Shown here: one piece after another, positions 37,301 through 48,700 of the stretch
Layout: each line of letters begins with the position of its first letter
Numbering within the stretch: position 1 is the first letter of the stretch
Source of the DNA: a virus
Virus record (IMG/VR): IMGVR_UViG_3300030004_000009
Coordinates: 1 to 64,000 of that record
Length of the DNA: 64,000 nt
Strand: one strand, 5' to 3'
Made by a program: the position numbers and the translations under genes
Notes under the pieces: model-generated
The model's input: only the letters and a program-made list of their open reading frames with translations
Told to the model about the DNA's origin: nothing
Database searches by the model: none

Positions 37301-38059
37301 TTCTTTCCTGATTTAAAAACTTCAGCAGAAATTAATCAGGCAACTACAGATATTTTAAGTAAAGTAGTTAAAGACACATCTGAACAGGTGAATCCTTCCA
37401 AGTTACTTACAATAGATAGTATGAAAGACGAATTAGGTCATAGGTTATACAATTTATTAACTCCTGAACAAACACAAGTTTTATTACCTGATACTAAAAC
37501 TACTGATAAAGACTATTACTCTAATTTAATGGACTCTTATGTAGATAATTTTGTAAAAGACGGTAAAAATTGGTATACAAAGGTAAGTGATATGGCTAAG
37601 ACAGTTATGGATAATAATCGTGATAGTGCTTTAGGTCTTGATACAGAAGAACCAGATCCTATAGAAGCTGAAGTTAAAGAAGAATCTAAAGTTGATAAAC
37701 TTAATTTGTTAAAGAAAGATGTTAATAGTGCTGATAATAAAGCTATAGAAGAGTTCAAATTAGAAGCTGGAAAACTATTTAACAATATCCCTAAGGAACA
37801 ACAGACAACACTTAGAGATTGGATTAAGAACTATCAATTGCGTCATAGATTAGCTATAGCTAATAAAATAGTAACTGGTCGTGAATTTTCATTAGAGCAG
37901 TTAGATTTAAAGAAAGATTTTACTAAATTTACTGATAAACAGCTATCTGATGAATTTCAAGATAAGATAGAACAAGATCCTGATTTATATGAGCAATATA
38001 GAGTTGCTTTTAATAAATTAACTAAATATAGAGTGGAAAAATCATCAAATAATTGTTAA
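28301..38059 (+). CDS. Giant virion protein with SF1 helicase domain
   Basis: A 3252-residue protein. Residues about 1660-2080 are a superfamily 1 helicase. Motif I is GSSGTGKTT (near 1673), motif II is ATDEFTH (near 1810, D-E as expected), motif III is LGDANQMGF (near 1850). A later SLRSG (near 1886) matches motif IV, QGGEYKYTIID (near 2025) motif V and LNTMLSRATEATLLIE (near 2060) motif VI. It would unwind nucleic acid with ATP. N-terminal hydrophobic stretches lie near 285-340, 505-525 and 690. The rest is charged and helical without known domains. The last residue is Cys, and the next gene begins immediately. Likely packaged and injected with the RNA polymerase (inference). Confidence 0.85.
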   Translation: MNAMPDNATPVATQTSVPQYTPIPATSQPDSSGFDWIAVQLQTGGGKSPSDLTSMGVDPDNTTLSTPDFYKSTSKIQKLFTGQDGKFDNNAFNSYYQKAVQSYNNYIQSAPSVTNAATNIVSDDSMTRYLGMNIRRQPVQVSLVSKDPFTNLKTAQGSFYGLTEFNKWSDPKLSIQQVATTQNVVDPTTGKQLNYKPEDTGLFNLYGFLSEPLVLAQYDSDIRDDKGKIIHKQGEDKLNAQGLPFYETLSGRDPSGKQVLSRQDTLTKEGSFYSQFDFMKSNQIQKGAVSSIIKAAVQYLPMLIPGVGEAYSAYVIAQGLVDSGASIAKAVDGIINGDSAKQDSLYKWANTLQGYTGQLKGGVSQYGKDTWYSPENLLNQAVDALYILKSQNNLVKWPQEFTKWKMAKELGVATDGMLSVGDAATNALGLGSDVDLSAYVAKYGGNPEGVMKSIQALQQNQNLFVKYSTYAQHFSTAYMAASTAASISNLADQRGIDERDKGFLYLGYTAALIPFFSSGFGRWVNKAMGGSIEEANEAAKPALENARDTINEGWSSLSPDDAAKVADNALQTQAPALDDITTKTSKVLGQSTIKEKAMFNLAVGKQLGDKVVKYLKGLNTNEFKGAIIANAVDMTSQKAISDGLQVVYNGLSSAGLTSSQENKQFDINPISFAKDLISEGFSGAIGGAMFHLAGIATGSHPAPTYSANKVIDYVNAGHIQELYAAHADMLKKGQFGSTKLSMTPMTDENGDVIPGVFKPVSKENPLSQNQAIGEKVLAGIKMLESLKSAYNMQDPDKTAAAKNDFYNGIIDTKTDTDLYLQLNHAMKNVFKLGTDIRSYDKLDKNGDDESLINKKAELSLALKQLKHLQGNDSIDEFFTQGLFNIRMDINEPFGVDNRETIAQREAGRPYKQLNSVQQTKVDDMYKKYVLDPDTGLMPSLQKAYQEYKHFDEKMESKGYYREIQTFRESVEHLKKYVMKMPLPYFNQEPTIGLAKVGTEEQGKQHIESLLTNEQVFLEDSETHALTQDYMSKLAGVKYVPDYIYDHVKKAISLTASHEANGKLGELANGPGIPEGLTEPQLLERFNKLNQFRITVNGALNKDLSNELIKEYVNKLVGDKNFKEFTETPEFKDLQTNKSPESNYSTLKVLKDLAFHAQNIDPTKLNEQRQIAYQLDKLDEPKPTGEFDNGPVINTFEQYADGNIDKNNPIISEFSRIDGLIDYINTSIQKGLPYEMWERYLSTEGLQRFININHLQKTIGRDLTEGERDNLFTTFNTNNIYTRLLTEGKYNLGNSDLNLHTINSIDDTNLRSAIDTVRNFNQTRIPSPLRGDNDHPESSKSILRDVYKTLNSEIENLDTVGTSNYLNADDSFTEMLDTQINAIKRIGALLNAANTSNPIINDFRANHRGLLSDDLRDKVLTILDNDDLGTLGNELNRVYRQVNYLKDLNEFNKNNTIARLLREDGFELSAKVQSLNDLAQDPDILKLIPSLGALQADQDINNFVSSYKSASDDSKLTALSKFAKIEENIYQDVQNLTDDDKKVLVNKSFRPINSSAKDFYDNISGDEPLNDSHRTIYLATIFGSSTINFYANYAGKYDSDAEAFTNLNKTPYIPFAKQESAVRVANLVINGDPTIIRMFLNAYSYDGSTDIVSDFSSPKDGNTSFDSSNLVAILGSSGTGKTTAVLYSIMNMIPDEDSNVMLLTPKNRQFNTLRGTLINGGYEKRLDDRSSTVREFINNLNLKYKDGSKYDVTKNDEILNGVDIDKKETGNAKIDFYTKFDTQVFDKLDLYDNKKLKSEIANLFSKTRLFATDEFTHLNPIDLCLITNLINDYNKTDIVLQDPSKRSSIVVLGDANQMGFLKDDGTRRDYTNVATTIISQPLLTSLRSGWDLINNTLVDLQRRTMEVKEISGVDPAALTTSEIIQKYRDQHLQLFNYQGVDGNIGMKSIKVDGNLKASDLSFITDNKSKTFKDKDGNDIPVKGKDIVYIINSDIDIPRAQALLREALGANWEGLADIEIYKPEEVQGGEYKYTIIDAKPRLTPNDPKSNDYDYSLVRVHEFLNTMLSRATEATLLIEDPSITNYIGLDNVAKGKATNQKKITDQVIAQVKKNKQIVLAAILGEDYVPQGAKPGSKIDTSAVPPPKPIADLYSNSFPIELTQDPLNPKSPAAKINTGIDLENKINKAKVKDIVAYTTYSTKADFDLISSIPSVADDIDTLKTEDMKKSHIENIIQSLKYYIVKGPIISENNVALKANFEQYLKQYDYNSPIFYIEAAKKEGTNVQYGRSEDYWQDPKPDQFLFSLRVKLPSKTGEQPLDITLGLLNSFTNLENKFKAAQNNESKVPLTKDDTDVNTFIKHVRTWLISGDRNSSKQGVWEEGKWRSRDLSAREWRSISETWDGRYNVNDPKTPPVYPTLKDLKAKYPDYHISEPQVIVSLFKDENGKLIVDDAGDPIQDFRGKSVVFMSEYKELQKVKNDDLLNIYLKQLKLFGTKDFLSLDKDGKEAYIKSKPDRIQVDGQFTLPYKPNMVQMIRLDTPRDSFLGFRQKFLAAIHDQESGGNVFDLFEKFDMSPYVKDRLAKSLLTIKQFIESTPDNKQWFKEEVLDEVNKTLDTKIEELRTHVLNTYGETGDAFQDNDSFKTLMLDPLKPFKRGVDEFSEYLNDLLDLNDPHTIFRRKFDTDINKINSAHVPDKKNSNPVQASDLQITLTPDKRVDFNQSILDLNLLNLFNKTKNLNFAAAIDKALIEFTKFPQGETRFDNYRLDKVLKDGQLENLVIASRAALKGYQISNMLADVKSTGHEFIVPFRGIQQAAYNIDFAKLLSLHDSENLPITESEVSALHINTNQRLQLFDELGDKWLTSKFGDFNNDLRKLTNTNDQYNFLQGINDKIDSLNEIERVVPSNEILSPGTKTTYQVSPNGIVAIDTVESEVKRGLIEQQDEFSKLTHDQITLENVSFNKNKAVFKAKVGDSEFKVTYDAKTGNIDPQRLDTETWQEKLQRFFPDLKTSAEINQATTDILSKVVKDTSEQVNPSKLLTIDSMKDELGHRLYNLLTPEQTQVLLPDTKTTDKDYYSNLMDSYVDNFVKDGKNWYTKVSDMAKTVMDNNRDSALGLDTEEPDPIEAEVKEESKVDKLNLLKKDVNSADNKAIEEFKLEAGKLFNNIPKEQQTTLRDWIKNYQLRHRLAIANKIVTGREFSLEQLDLKKDFTKFTDKQLSDEFQDKIEQDPDLYEQYRVAFNKLTKYRVEKSSNNC

Positions 38060-41000
38060 ATGGCTAGATGTCTAACTAATTTAAACGAAGAAACAAACCA
38101 AGGAGTACTTAATGATTTACTACGTGGTAGTGACTTTGCGAGTAATTTAAGAAATTATTATAGAGGTAATCTAGATCAATTACCGACTATAGACTCTTTA
38201 GTTAAAGAACTTAATGAAGATATATTACCTGCAATTATAGAAGGTAAACTTAACAAAGATTATGATTATAGTGACATAAAAGAAACTATAAATAATGAGT
38301 TAAACAGTGAAGCGATAAATCTAGCAATTGCACAATTAAAAGGTAATATGCGTAAATTTAACCTTACTGTTAGACCTATACTTCCTAAATTTGATATAGT
38401 AAGTTTACTTTTAGCAGATATAGATAAAAAAGAACAAGGTGATGTTGCTTCTACTACTCAAAAAGTAGTAGAAGCTTCTAAACTTAATGATGCAACTCCT
38501 TTAGATATAGCTACTGACACAAGTCTTAGTGAATATATACATGAGAATAATTATCAAAACTTAAAAGCTTATCGTTTAGATAGGTTTAAGGGTTCTTCAA
38601 GTATGGAGAAGATAACAGTTTCTAAGTTTATTACTAAAGGATTAATTGAAACAGCCTTTATAGATGTTAATAATAGAGTATTAGTAAATCAACTACAAGG
38701 TCCAGCTAAAGAAGGATATACAAATGATGTAGATACAAATATAAAAAACTATCGTATTAGTTTATTTAAAGACCTTATAGGTAGACTTGGTATTGAGGAA
38801 ACTGTTAAAGGTGAAACAGTCCCTCTTATTTATCGTGATGATCTTCTTAAGAAAGCTAACTTTGATAAAACTCTTAAAGATATAGCTAATAGAGCCACTA
38901 TTATAAAATATAATGGAGAACAACGATCACTCACTGAACCTAACCTACTATCTGAAATAACAGAGAAATTTAAAGATACATTAGATTCAAATCTTAAAGA
39001 AATTATTGATAACTTTAGTGATTATGTAATACTTAGTGATTTTAATAAACTCTTTAATTATTATGGAGAAGGTACTATTTCAGTTAATAAATTTAATCCT
39101 GACTTTGATCCTATCTTACGTAAGTATGAAACTAAAGACGCATTATCTGTTGATGCGTTTAATGTCTCGTGGGATGAAAAGATTCAGAATGGAGTAGAGC
39201 TATCTTCACCTTTTTATAAAACTGTAATTAATAACACAGCTATCTTAAATTATAACACAGGTGATGAAACTGGTAAATATCTTTACCCTACACTTGTAAC
39301 TTCTATCATGGCTCCTTATTTCAATCAAATTGATAGAAATGATGTAACTAATTCACTTAGACAGTTAATAATGGATAGGATTGGAGCACAAGGTATAGGT
39401 TATACTGAAAAAAATACATTATATACATTATATAAAAAGTTTTTTGAACGTGAAGGAGATGTACTTAATACTCCAGCTAAGAATGATAATACCACTGTCG
39501 CTTCATTTTACGAGACTATAAAAGACAATAGAGATCAAACTCTAATGCAACTTATAACTAAACCTATAAGTGAAATGTCTCCAAATAGAATAGCTGAAGC
39601 AGTTGAAGCTCCTAATGGTGATATAAGATTAAAAACAGCTGAGGCAAATAATAAAAGCAGTGTAGGTTTTACTAGTACTCGTTTCATTAATGATCATATT
39701 AATATGAGCAATGAAGATTTACAAAACTTCTTAAAGAAGTGGAATATATCTTTTATAAATGAAAAGGGTAAACCATCTACAGTTAACTACACAGGACAAA
39801 ATGGTATAGATTACGTATTAAAGAATACTAATAATCAAATAGTAGATATTGATACTATTCAACAACTATCTCAAGACTTATTTGGTTTTGATTATAAGAA
39901 TGACAAACGTCATGCTGAATTTTGGCAGGAAGTTCAATCTCTTAGTAGAAATGATGAACCTGTAGCATCTCCTTTTCTAACTTATATTAAAGATGCTTTA
40001 GATATAGTACAAGCTAAATCTAAATTAAATGATCCTGAATTTCAAACCTTTCTTCGTACTGAACAAGAAAAACAACGTAAAAAAGGTGGTGACATAGAGA
40101 CAAACTATAAACCAATTAATGATGCTATAAAAAAGGAAGGTGCTAAGTTCCCATTTAGTGATCCTTCAAACTATAAATTTGAACTTAATAATATCAATGC
40201 TACAGATATAGGTAAATTAATAGTTACAGCAGAAAATAATGCAACAGGTAACCAACGTAAATCAGTTGTTTCTACAGTTGATGGTACTTCATCTGCTGCA
40301 TTTACTAATTATACATATGCTGCTGCATTACAACAAAATTTTACTGCTCATAGAAGAACATTAAACTCTGCAATACGACCTGACATTGATAAATCACCAT
40401 TACATAATAATATTATTCTTAATGATGCTAACTTCTTAAAAGGTTTTCCTCTTAGAGGAGCAACTAAAGTAGGTGCTACTGTAAAGCCAGTAGGAAGTCA
40501 AACTCCACTTGAAACTTTACATTATGATATAAACTTAGGTTATTTAAGCATGTTACAACAAGGTATAGATGGTGGTCATATTCGTCCAACTTTTAATTTA
40601 TTCGTACCTGCTGATAAGAGTAATCAACCACTAGCTGAATTTGGCAATGAAGTTTTAATACCTTCACAAGGTAGAGTTAAACTTTTTGTTGATGATAATA
40701 ATCGTGCTCCATCATATGAACAGTCAATGGACTTATTATATAAGACTAATGGACAGTATTATAGAGCACAAGGACAAAGTATCCTTGATACTTGGGAACA
40801 AGTTTATCGTGTTTCAGGTCATGGTTCTGTATTTGAAAGTAATATAAAATCAAAAGGTAGTATTAGTAAACAACTTATCGCTCTTAATGACTTTCATAAA
40901 GATGGTTTTTGGAAAACAGGAACCTTTGAACATGGGCTTAAAGATCTAAATGCAGCTAGATTTTATGCTAATAAAGCAGGAGTTGTACTCACCAACTGGG

Positions 41001-44000
41001 TTCATTATATAAATGACACAAAGAGTTTTGGCCCTAAAACTAGACTTGAAATTAAAGGTGAATTAATAGATAACATCTCTCACTATGAAGGTAATCCTAA
41101 TAAAACATCTGAAAGTTTTAAAGTAAAATATAATAAACAGTTAGTTAACTTTGCGAATGACTTACGTGAGATTGGATTTACTTTTGATCCATTAGCTAGA
41201 GAAACAATTACTAGACTTTATCATAAATTAGGTGGTGAGTTTGGTAATAAAGCTAATATGTTTATTACTAGCAGTAACATAGAAGCCAAGAAGTTTAGTG
41301 ATATTCACCCAGCTATTATAAAGTATTTTTGGGATCATAACCTTCTCGAACAGAATTTAATGCACGCAAGTGTAGGAGATTCATCATTCTATAAAGGTAA
41401 TAATGAAAATACATCATGGTTAACTAATATTAAACGTAATGTTTGTTTTACAGCTACTATACGTCCTTTTTCATTAGGTCTTGAAACTGGAGTTGAAGAC
41501 CATACTCGTACAGCATTTGTTGATGATATGACTTCCATGTTTAAAGGTATACTTGGTGATAGTTCTCAAGTAGTTGATTGGGATGGTGCTTCACTTAAGA
41601 CCATGACTCAATGTCTTAAGACATGGAATTCTCTTAATGGTAAATTTAATGGTAATGGTGGTACAACTCATAAACCATTCATATCTCATTATGATCCTAC
41701 AACAGCACATTTTGGTATAACTAAATTTGCTGACTTTACCATGACTAATGACTTAATACGTCAAACTATAGGTTCAAATGTAGACTTAATGGAACTTCAT
41801 AAACAACTTTATGCTACTGATATATCAAATGTCGATATAACTAAATCTTGGAAAGATGGTGTTAATTTAAGTACACACAATGATGTTTATTATTACAAAC
41901 GTGGTATAGACTTTGAGACAGGTTTATATGGCACACTTCATAAGTTAGATTCTATTACATTCTTAGCTAAAGATATTGATGGTAAGTCTAAGTATATAGT
42001 TACGACACGTAATATGTCAATTGCACCTGATAAACCAGTATCTAAGCCAATGCAAATTAATACAATGTTTGACTTATGGCACATCTTAGGTGGTATTGAT
42101 TCAGTAGAACATACAGATTTAGAAACTCAATTTCATTATAGAGATGGTGATACTAAACTTTATCTTACTGGAAATTATAAATCAGCTGAAAAGTTACTTG
42201 AATATGAAAGTTATATCGGTAATAAAGGTGAAACTATAATACCAGAAAGTTATGTCAGTGGTAATGATAATGTAAAACGTGGCTATCAAGCTTATAAACA
42301 ACTGTTTAATGATAACGGATTAGTTAGTTCACATATTAATCTTATTGATAAATATACTAAACAACCTATTAACGAGAGTCAATTAGCTTTAGAAATAGGA
42401 CAACACGATATAAAGACTAAAGACCCTAAAGAGTTTATAACCATATTAAATCAATATAAAGATAATCTTCAAGACTTAGTAGAGTATGCTAATAAAGGAG
42501 AAAGTCAACTTTCACGACCTTATCAGAGGTTTAAAGGTAAGAACATCGATCGCATTACATTTGCAGGAGCTCAAAAGGTTGGACAGTTTAATATGAATAA
42601 TATTGAAACAGTTCACTTGAAAAAGCGTTCTGACTTCTTACAGGGTAAAGAAGATCCAGGAATACCAGGAGTTACTCGTTTAATAACTCATCAAGTTTCT
42701 AACTTTAATGCAGGTATACAGCTATCAGCTTTTCACGAAACTGATAATACAGTTGTAACTACACCAACTCAAATGCTTAATGGTCTTATATTTAACGCTA
42801 AGAGTCTTGGGAAAGTACAGCAAATGTATAGAGCTATTGGAAATATAGTTGATCAAGAGCTTACTTATATACTAAACCAAGAACAACATAATATTCCTGA
42901 ACTTGTAAGAGCTCTTAATACTCAACCTCCAGATGGTAGTAAAGACTCTAATGGTAACAAGTTAACACCTGGTAAGTGGTATGAACAGAATAGAGATAAA
43001 CTACTTGATATTTTTCATAATATAATGCAGAATAAAGTAGCAAAGGATGATAAAGATGAGTTTACTCTTGAAGGTTTGATTGTTAATATGTTTAATAGTA
43101 AAGACATGCCTTTTGACGATCCTCAAATCTTTCATTCAGCTATTGCAGAATTAACTAACTATCTTACTAAAACAGGTATTCGTACTAAGTTTGATGGTTT
43201 ATTTGCAGTTCTACATCCAGCTTCCGAATTTATGCAAGTTAGAGAAGTACAAGGTGGTTATATGCCAGTTAAGACTGATGAAGGTGGTTACACTACTATT
43301 AAGTTAGAACCAGGAGAGACAAGAGTTCTTCAACCTGCTGAATTTGCTGATTATAAAGCTCTTAATGAGCATTTGATAGAACATCATAATATAGATCCTA
43401 CTAACACACCAGAGTTTAAAGAATGGTTTAATGGTTCTAAAGTAGTTGATAAGGAAGGCAAACCTTTACTTGTATATCATGGATCACCTAATAAATTTGA
43501 TAAGTTTAATGACCTCCCTACATGGTTTACTTCTTCAAGAGAATCTGCACAAGCTTATTCTGCTGGAGAACATCCTGATTTAACTAAGAGTCAATACATA
43601 CAACTAATACATGAGTATGAAGAGAAATTAAAAACTAATCTATCTCCTCAAGAGAAACAAAGTACTGAAAAGGCATTAAAAGAGCTTACAGATCTACGAG
43701 ATAGTGGTGATGTACATGAAGCTTATCTTAATATACAAGATCCTACTAAAATAACTGCAGGTTATACTCCAGGTGAAACACATTATGTAGTAGATCACCC
43801 TAATCAAATTAAATCTCTTAATGACGATAGAAATGCTCTAGATAATGCAGAAAAAATAAGGAAACATGCTCAAACACATCAATACACTGAACCTCGTAAT
43901 CTTAAAGGACAACAAGTAACATTAAATTATGCTGATGGTACTAAACAAGCTCTTAGTTATGACGATGATAGTGAACAACAGTTAATACCTGAAGCTAGAG

Positions 44001-45724
44001 CATTAGACCTTATAAGAAGTAAGGTTGATGAATATAAAAAGCAACTTGATGATAGTTCTTACATTCAATTAAGTGATAAGGATAAAATTGCTGAACTTCA
44101 AACTAAACATAAACAGTTTTCTAATGATCTTGAGGAATTACGTACTATAAGGGAGAGTGATAATGAGTTATCTGGTTGGTCTCAACGTAGTGATAATAAT
44201 TATGAAGTATCTTCTAAAGGTGATGCAAGATTTAGTGCTTTAACTGCTAAGTTTAAACCTAAAACAATAATAGATGGTAAAGATGTAGGTGGTAGAACTA
44301 TAGAAAGTGTATATCAAACTGATATTAAAAGATCAGGTAAAGGTAGACCTCCTTCTAAAGATTCTATAGTTTATAATCCTTCATTAAAAACTTCACAGGA
44401 ACAGGAAGATTATTCATATTCTAAAGGTTATAAACCTTTATGGGATGAATGGGCTAAACAAAACCCTACTCTAATCAAAGAGTTACGTGATAAATCTAAA
44501 GGTAAAACTTTAACTGATCAGTTTGCTAATACAAGAGTTTCTCAAGCTAGAGCACTTAGTGACATATTAAACGAATCTAATAAACTAAAGCATCCTGAGA
44601 TTGCACATGTACTTGATAATTATGTTAAAGAGTTACAAGGGATATTAAAAACAAGTATTAAACGTGATGATAAAGAGCAAAGTATAGATGATATAAAACC
44701 TCAACAATCACCAGTAGGAGATCCTTATAAATTCTCTTATGAAAACTTTAGTCAAAGTAAGAAGTATCGTGATGGTAAAATAAAGCGATTAGAACGTGAT
44801 AAAACAGCAGAAGGAGTTAAACAGTTATTAATAGCTAAAGAACACGAATATCTTGATAAACTGAATAATGTAGGTTTACTTTATACTGGTAGATTACAGA
44901 AATTCTTAGATGAAGCTAGTAATGGTTATATTGGACCTAATGGTCAAGTATCTTATATACCACAATCTCTTCAGAATCCTGATCTATTTGAAAATGCTCA
45001 TAAGACACAAAATGCTAAAGTAGAAGTATCAAGGGCTGAATGTATTGCTCCAATAGTAGCAAGACAAAACTTCTTACTTCAAGAAGGTGATACTGTAGGT
45101 TCAATAACTAAAGACTTAATTAAGAAACGACTACTTAAAACACTTGATTATTTTAAAACTGATGCTGATGGCGTTATAATATCACAAAGTGGTAGAAAGA
45201 TATTCTTACATACTGGCTCAGAAGGTCCTAATAGTATTAGTATAGAAGAACATCCAAATGTAGGTGTTTATTTCACTAATGGTAAAAGCACTAAGTGGTT
45301 TACTAACGATTCAGGTGATAGATTGTTTCAAGTACCTACAGGAATGACTGTAAGTAATACTAATAATGAACTTCATATCTTCTTAAATAATAAATATCAA
45401 ATACAAGATAATCCTTTAATTCAAAATTTAAATAATGGTTTAGGTCGTCAATTACTTAGTACAGATAGTGGTAATATTAAAGATACTTATAATATTTTAA
45501 TCTTTGATAAGGATAGACAAGCTGCATATAATAAAGCAGTAATTGGTTTAGAAGATAGAGCACAGAAAATGTTTACTTCGTGGCAAGTTTATCTTGATAA
45601 ATTGATAGGCACACGTGTTCCAGGACAGCACTTTCAATCCTTTCAAGGTATGAAGATTGTAGGTTTTGCAGAAGGAAATCATATGCATGTACCAAACTCA
45701 GTTATAAAACTGAGTGGAGCGGAT
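38060..45724 (+). CDS. RNA polymerase gene exon 1
   Basis: 2555 codons, ending exactly after the first Asp codon of DFDID. The end GAGCGGAT pairs with the guide at 45741-45748 over 8 bp. The apparent stop TAA (45725-45727) is the first codon of the intron. The exon contains the ADP-ribosyltransferase-like insertion. Confidence 0.92.
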
Positions 45725-48700
45725 TAACTAAGAAGTCAAAGTCCGCTTAAAACCTTGTGATATGCTGGAAACCCATGAAGGTGTAGAAACTACAAAGTAA
45801 CTAGTAATAGTAAGCTTGAATGTTTGAAAATTCTACATTATATGGCAATCAGCAGGCAGATTATCCTGAAAGACGGATTTTCGCCTCAGAGACTATCGAA
45901 ACAGCGTTAAGGCTAACGTAATGGAGTAGAGTAGGTGTCAAGTGACATCGAAGTGCAAGGCATTCGTAAGAATGATGATATAGTCCGGCCTCATATGAAA
46001 GTATGAGAGTTGTAATGGAAACGATTACAACGCAACAATTCGTTTGACATCGACAAACAGAACGTTATATATCACTCAATTGATAATAATGGCATTCTAA
46101 CAGGTTGGCATCCAGCATTTGATTATAGTAGTAAAGAATCTTTACTAGAGAGCTTAAAATTACCAATTCCTTCTAAAAGGACTATAAGTGACTTTACGGC
46201 TGAAACTACTCCAACTGGTGATATTGTAGATCCATCTAAGTTAATTAAGTTTGGTGGAGATGAGTCTGGATCACATTTAGATCTTAATAATCCTTACGTA
46301 TTAAACGGTATATACTCCCTACTTGATAAAGATTATAGATTAGATGGAGAGAAACATCAAGCAATAGTACAGAAGTTATTAGAATATGAACAAGCTCCAA
46401 CAGCTTTAAATGGTGTTAAGAATTTTGCAGTATCAACTACGAATCAAGTTATTGAGAATCCTTCTAACTTCTTATATTTAGCTAATGGTGTTAGTACTGA
46501 TACTATAAAACAATTTTCAAGTAGAACTAATAAAGCAGAAATTGCTAATAACGATCGTAAAGAAAATCCAGCTGCAATTGCAAGAGCAAGGTATAATAAT
46601 ATGGTTGGTAAGACTGGTATTAGTGTAATGGCTTCTCAAATGAAGAACTTATCTGCTATTCAATACTCAACTAATAGTGCTCTTCGAGAAGTGAGTAATT
46701 TATTTGATAAACAGAAAGCTTATGAAGGTAAGTTAGAGAACTATAACTATCATCTTAACGCTATTCATAGTGTTGATGATCTTTACATAGGTCCGCATAA
46801 GAAAGAGCAATTAGAAACTGCTATTCAAATATTACGACAAAGGATTGAAGATATAAAACATGAGATTAATGTTAAAATAAATAATATAGGTGGTCCTTAT
46901 ATAACTTTACCTAATGTAAATTATCATATCTTTAGTGAAAAGTTTGAGAATGAAGATAGTCCTATTGTTACTTTACATTATAATTACGATACAGATAAGT
47001 TTGAGGCAGATAAGAGACTTAGTCATGCTAAGATAGCATCATCTTTTGATGTTGACTCTGCTGATTTTTATTCTCAACTTTTATCTTCTGCAACAGATAA
47101 TGCTAAAGAACTTGATTTAGGTAAATTAAACGCTACACCAGCAGTTATGACTATTTATCCTTCAAGAGCTCTTTTAAGTAAGTCATTTGAAGAGTCAGTT
47201 GATAATATGGTATCACCACTTACTGATATGTTAATTCGTAATGCAAGTAGTAACATCTATGATAAAAATACAACTGAAAATAGGATAAGTGATCTTCTTA
47301 ATAAAGTTGAACAAGCAATGTATGATGGTAAATCAGAAGCTTTATTAAGATTAAAACCTATTGCTATAAACGCTCTTGAAACTAATTATAAATTACGTTT
47401 AAATAGAGGTTTTATTACAGATTTAAATACAGGTAACATCTATGATATTGAGGAAATTAATAGATTTAAAGAATTATTCTTTAAACCTGCACAAACTGCT
47501 ACACTACTTGCTGGTTATCTAAGTATCAATCAAGGTATAAAAACTAATAGTTGGGACTTATATAACTTCGCTAATCGTTTACAAGATAAAATTAATGGTA
47601 TGTATATTACTAATAAGTATCAACCTACCTTTAACTTTAAGGACTTTTTAGACAGTTTAGCTAATAATGGTTCATATCATCAAAATCATATTAATCAGAC
47701 GTCACCTTTATTTAGAGCTTTAGGTCTTAACTTTAATCCTTTAAATATTTTAGCAACTAATGAACATTACGCTAAACAATTAAGTGCATTTAACTCTGCT
47801 AATACTATATTACGTGAATCTTCGTATAGAATTGATAGTATGTATCATTTTGTTGATAAGTTACGTGATATGGGTTATATAGGGCCTACAAGTAATATTA
47901 AAGAACAGGATTTTAATGAAGTTGAGAAATTTGTTGAAGCTAATATTATACATACTTTTCTCAAATCAGAAGATAATAACTCAAGTAATAATGATGAAAA
48001 ACCTATCTTCTATATAAAAGGTCGTGATGTTACTTTAACTACTAAAGAAGGTCGTAAAGAGTTTATAAACTGGATGCAAACTGACTTCTTACGTAATATA
48101 CAGGAGAATTCAATACTTAAGGGTAATCCTTTTACACAAGACTTACGACTTGATAATAAACAAGATTCTTTATTATTTAATAAAGTTGATTTTATGAAAC
48201 TTCAAATGGATACTACAAATGTGAAAACAAATGTAGAACAAGGTCCTTTTCGTGATGCTTATGTATCAGGTCTTAAAGAAGTATATGATAATAAATATAC
48301 AGATTTAAATGGTAATAATATCTTTAACGCTCTCTTTTGGTATAATCTAATACTTAATAAGAATAATATAACTAAAAATAGTTATGCGAAGTTACTAGGT
48401 GATGTTATGTGGGCTGATAATAAAGATCCAAATGTCTATTCTCGTTTATTTGAACTTAAAGGTAAAATAGGAAAGTCTAGTGATGTAGAACTTAATTTAG
48501 GTACTCCACAAAAGTTTTTCGTTAATGAAGCTGATACAGTAGGTACAGAAAGTGAAAACTTTTATAAATTAAGTATTGCAGGTATCCCATTCGATTTACG
48601 GAATCTTGCTTATTATTTTGAAGTTGGAACTACTCATAGATTACCTTTAGCAAGACGTGATGATTTTGATGACTTTTATAATGAACAACCTGAAGACTAT

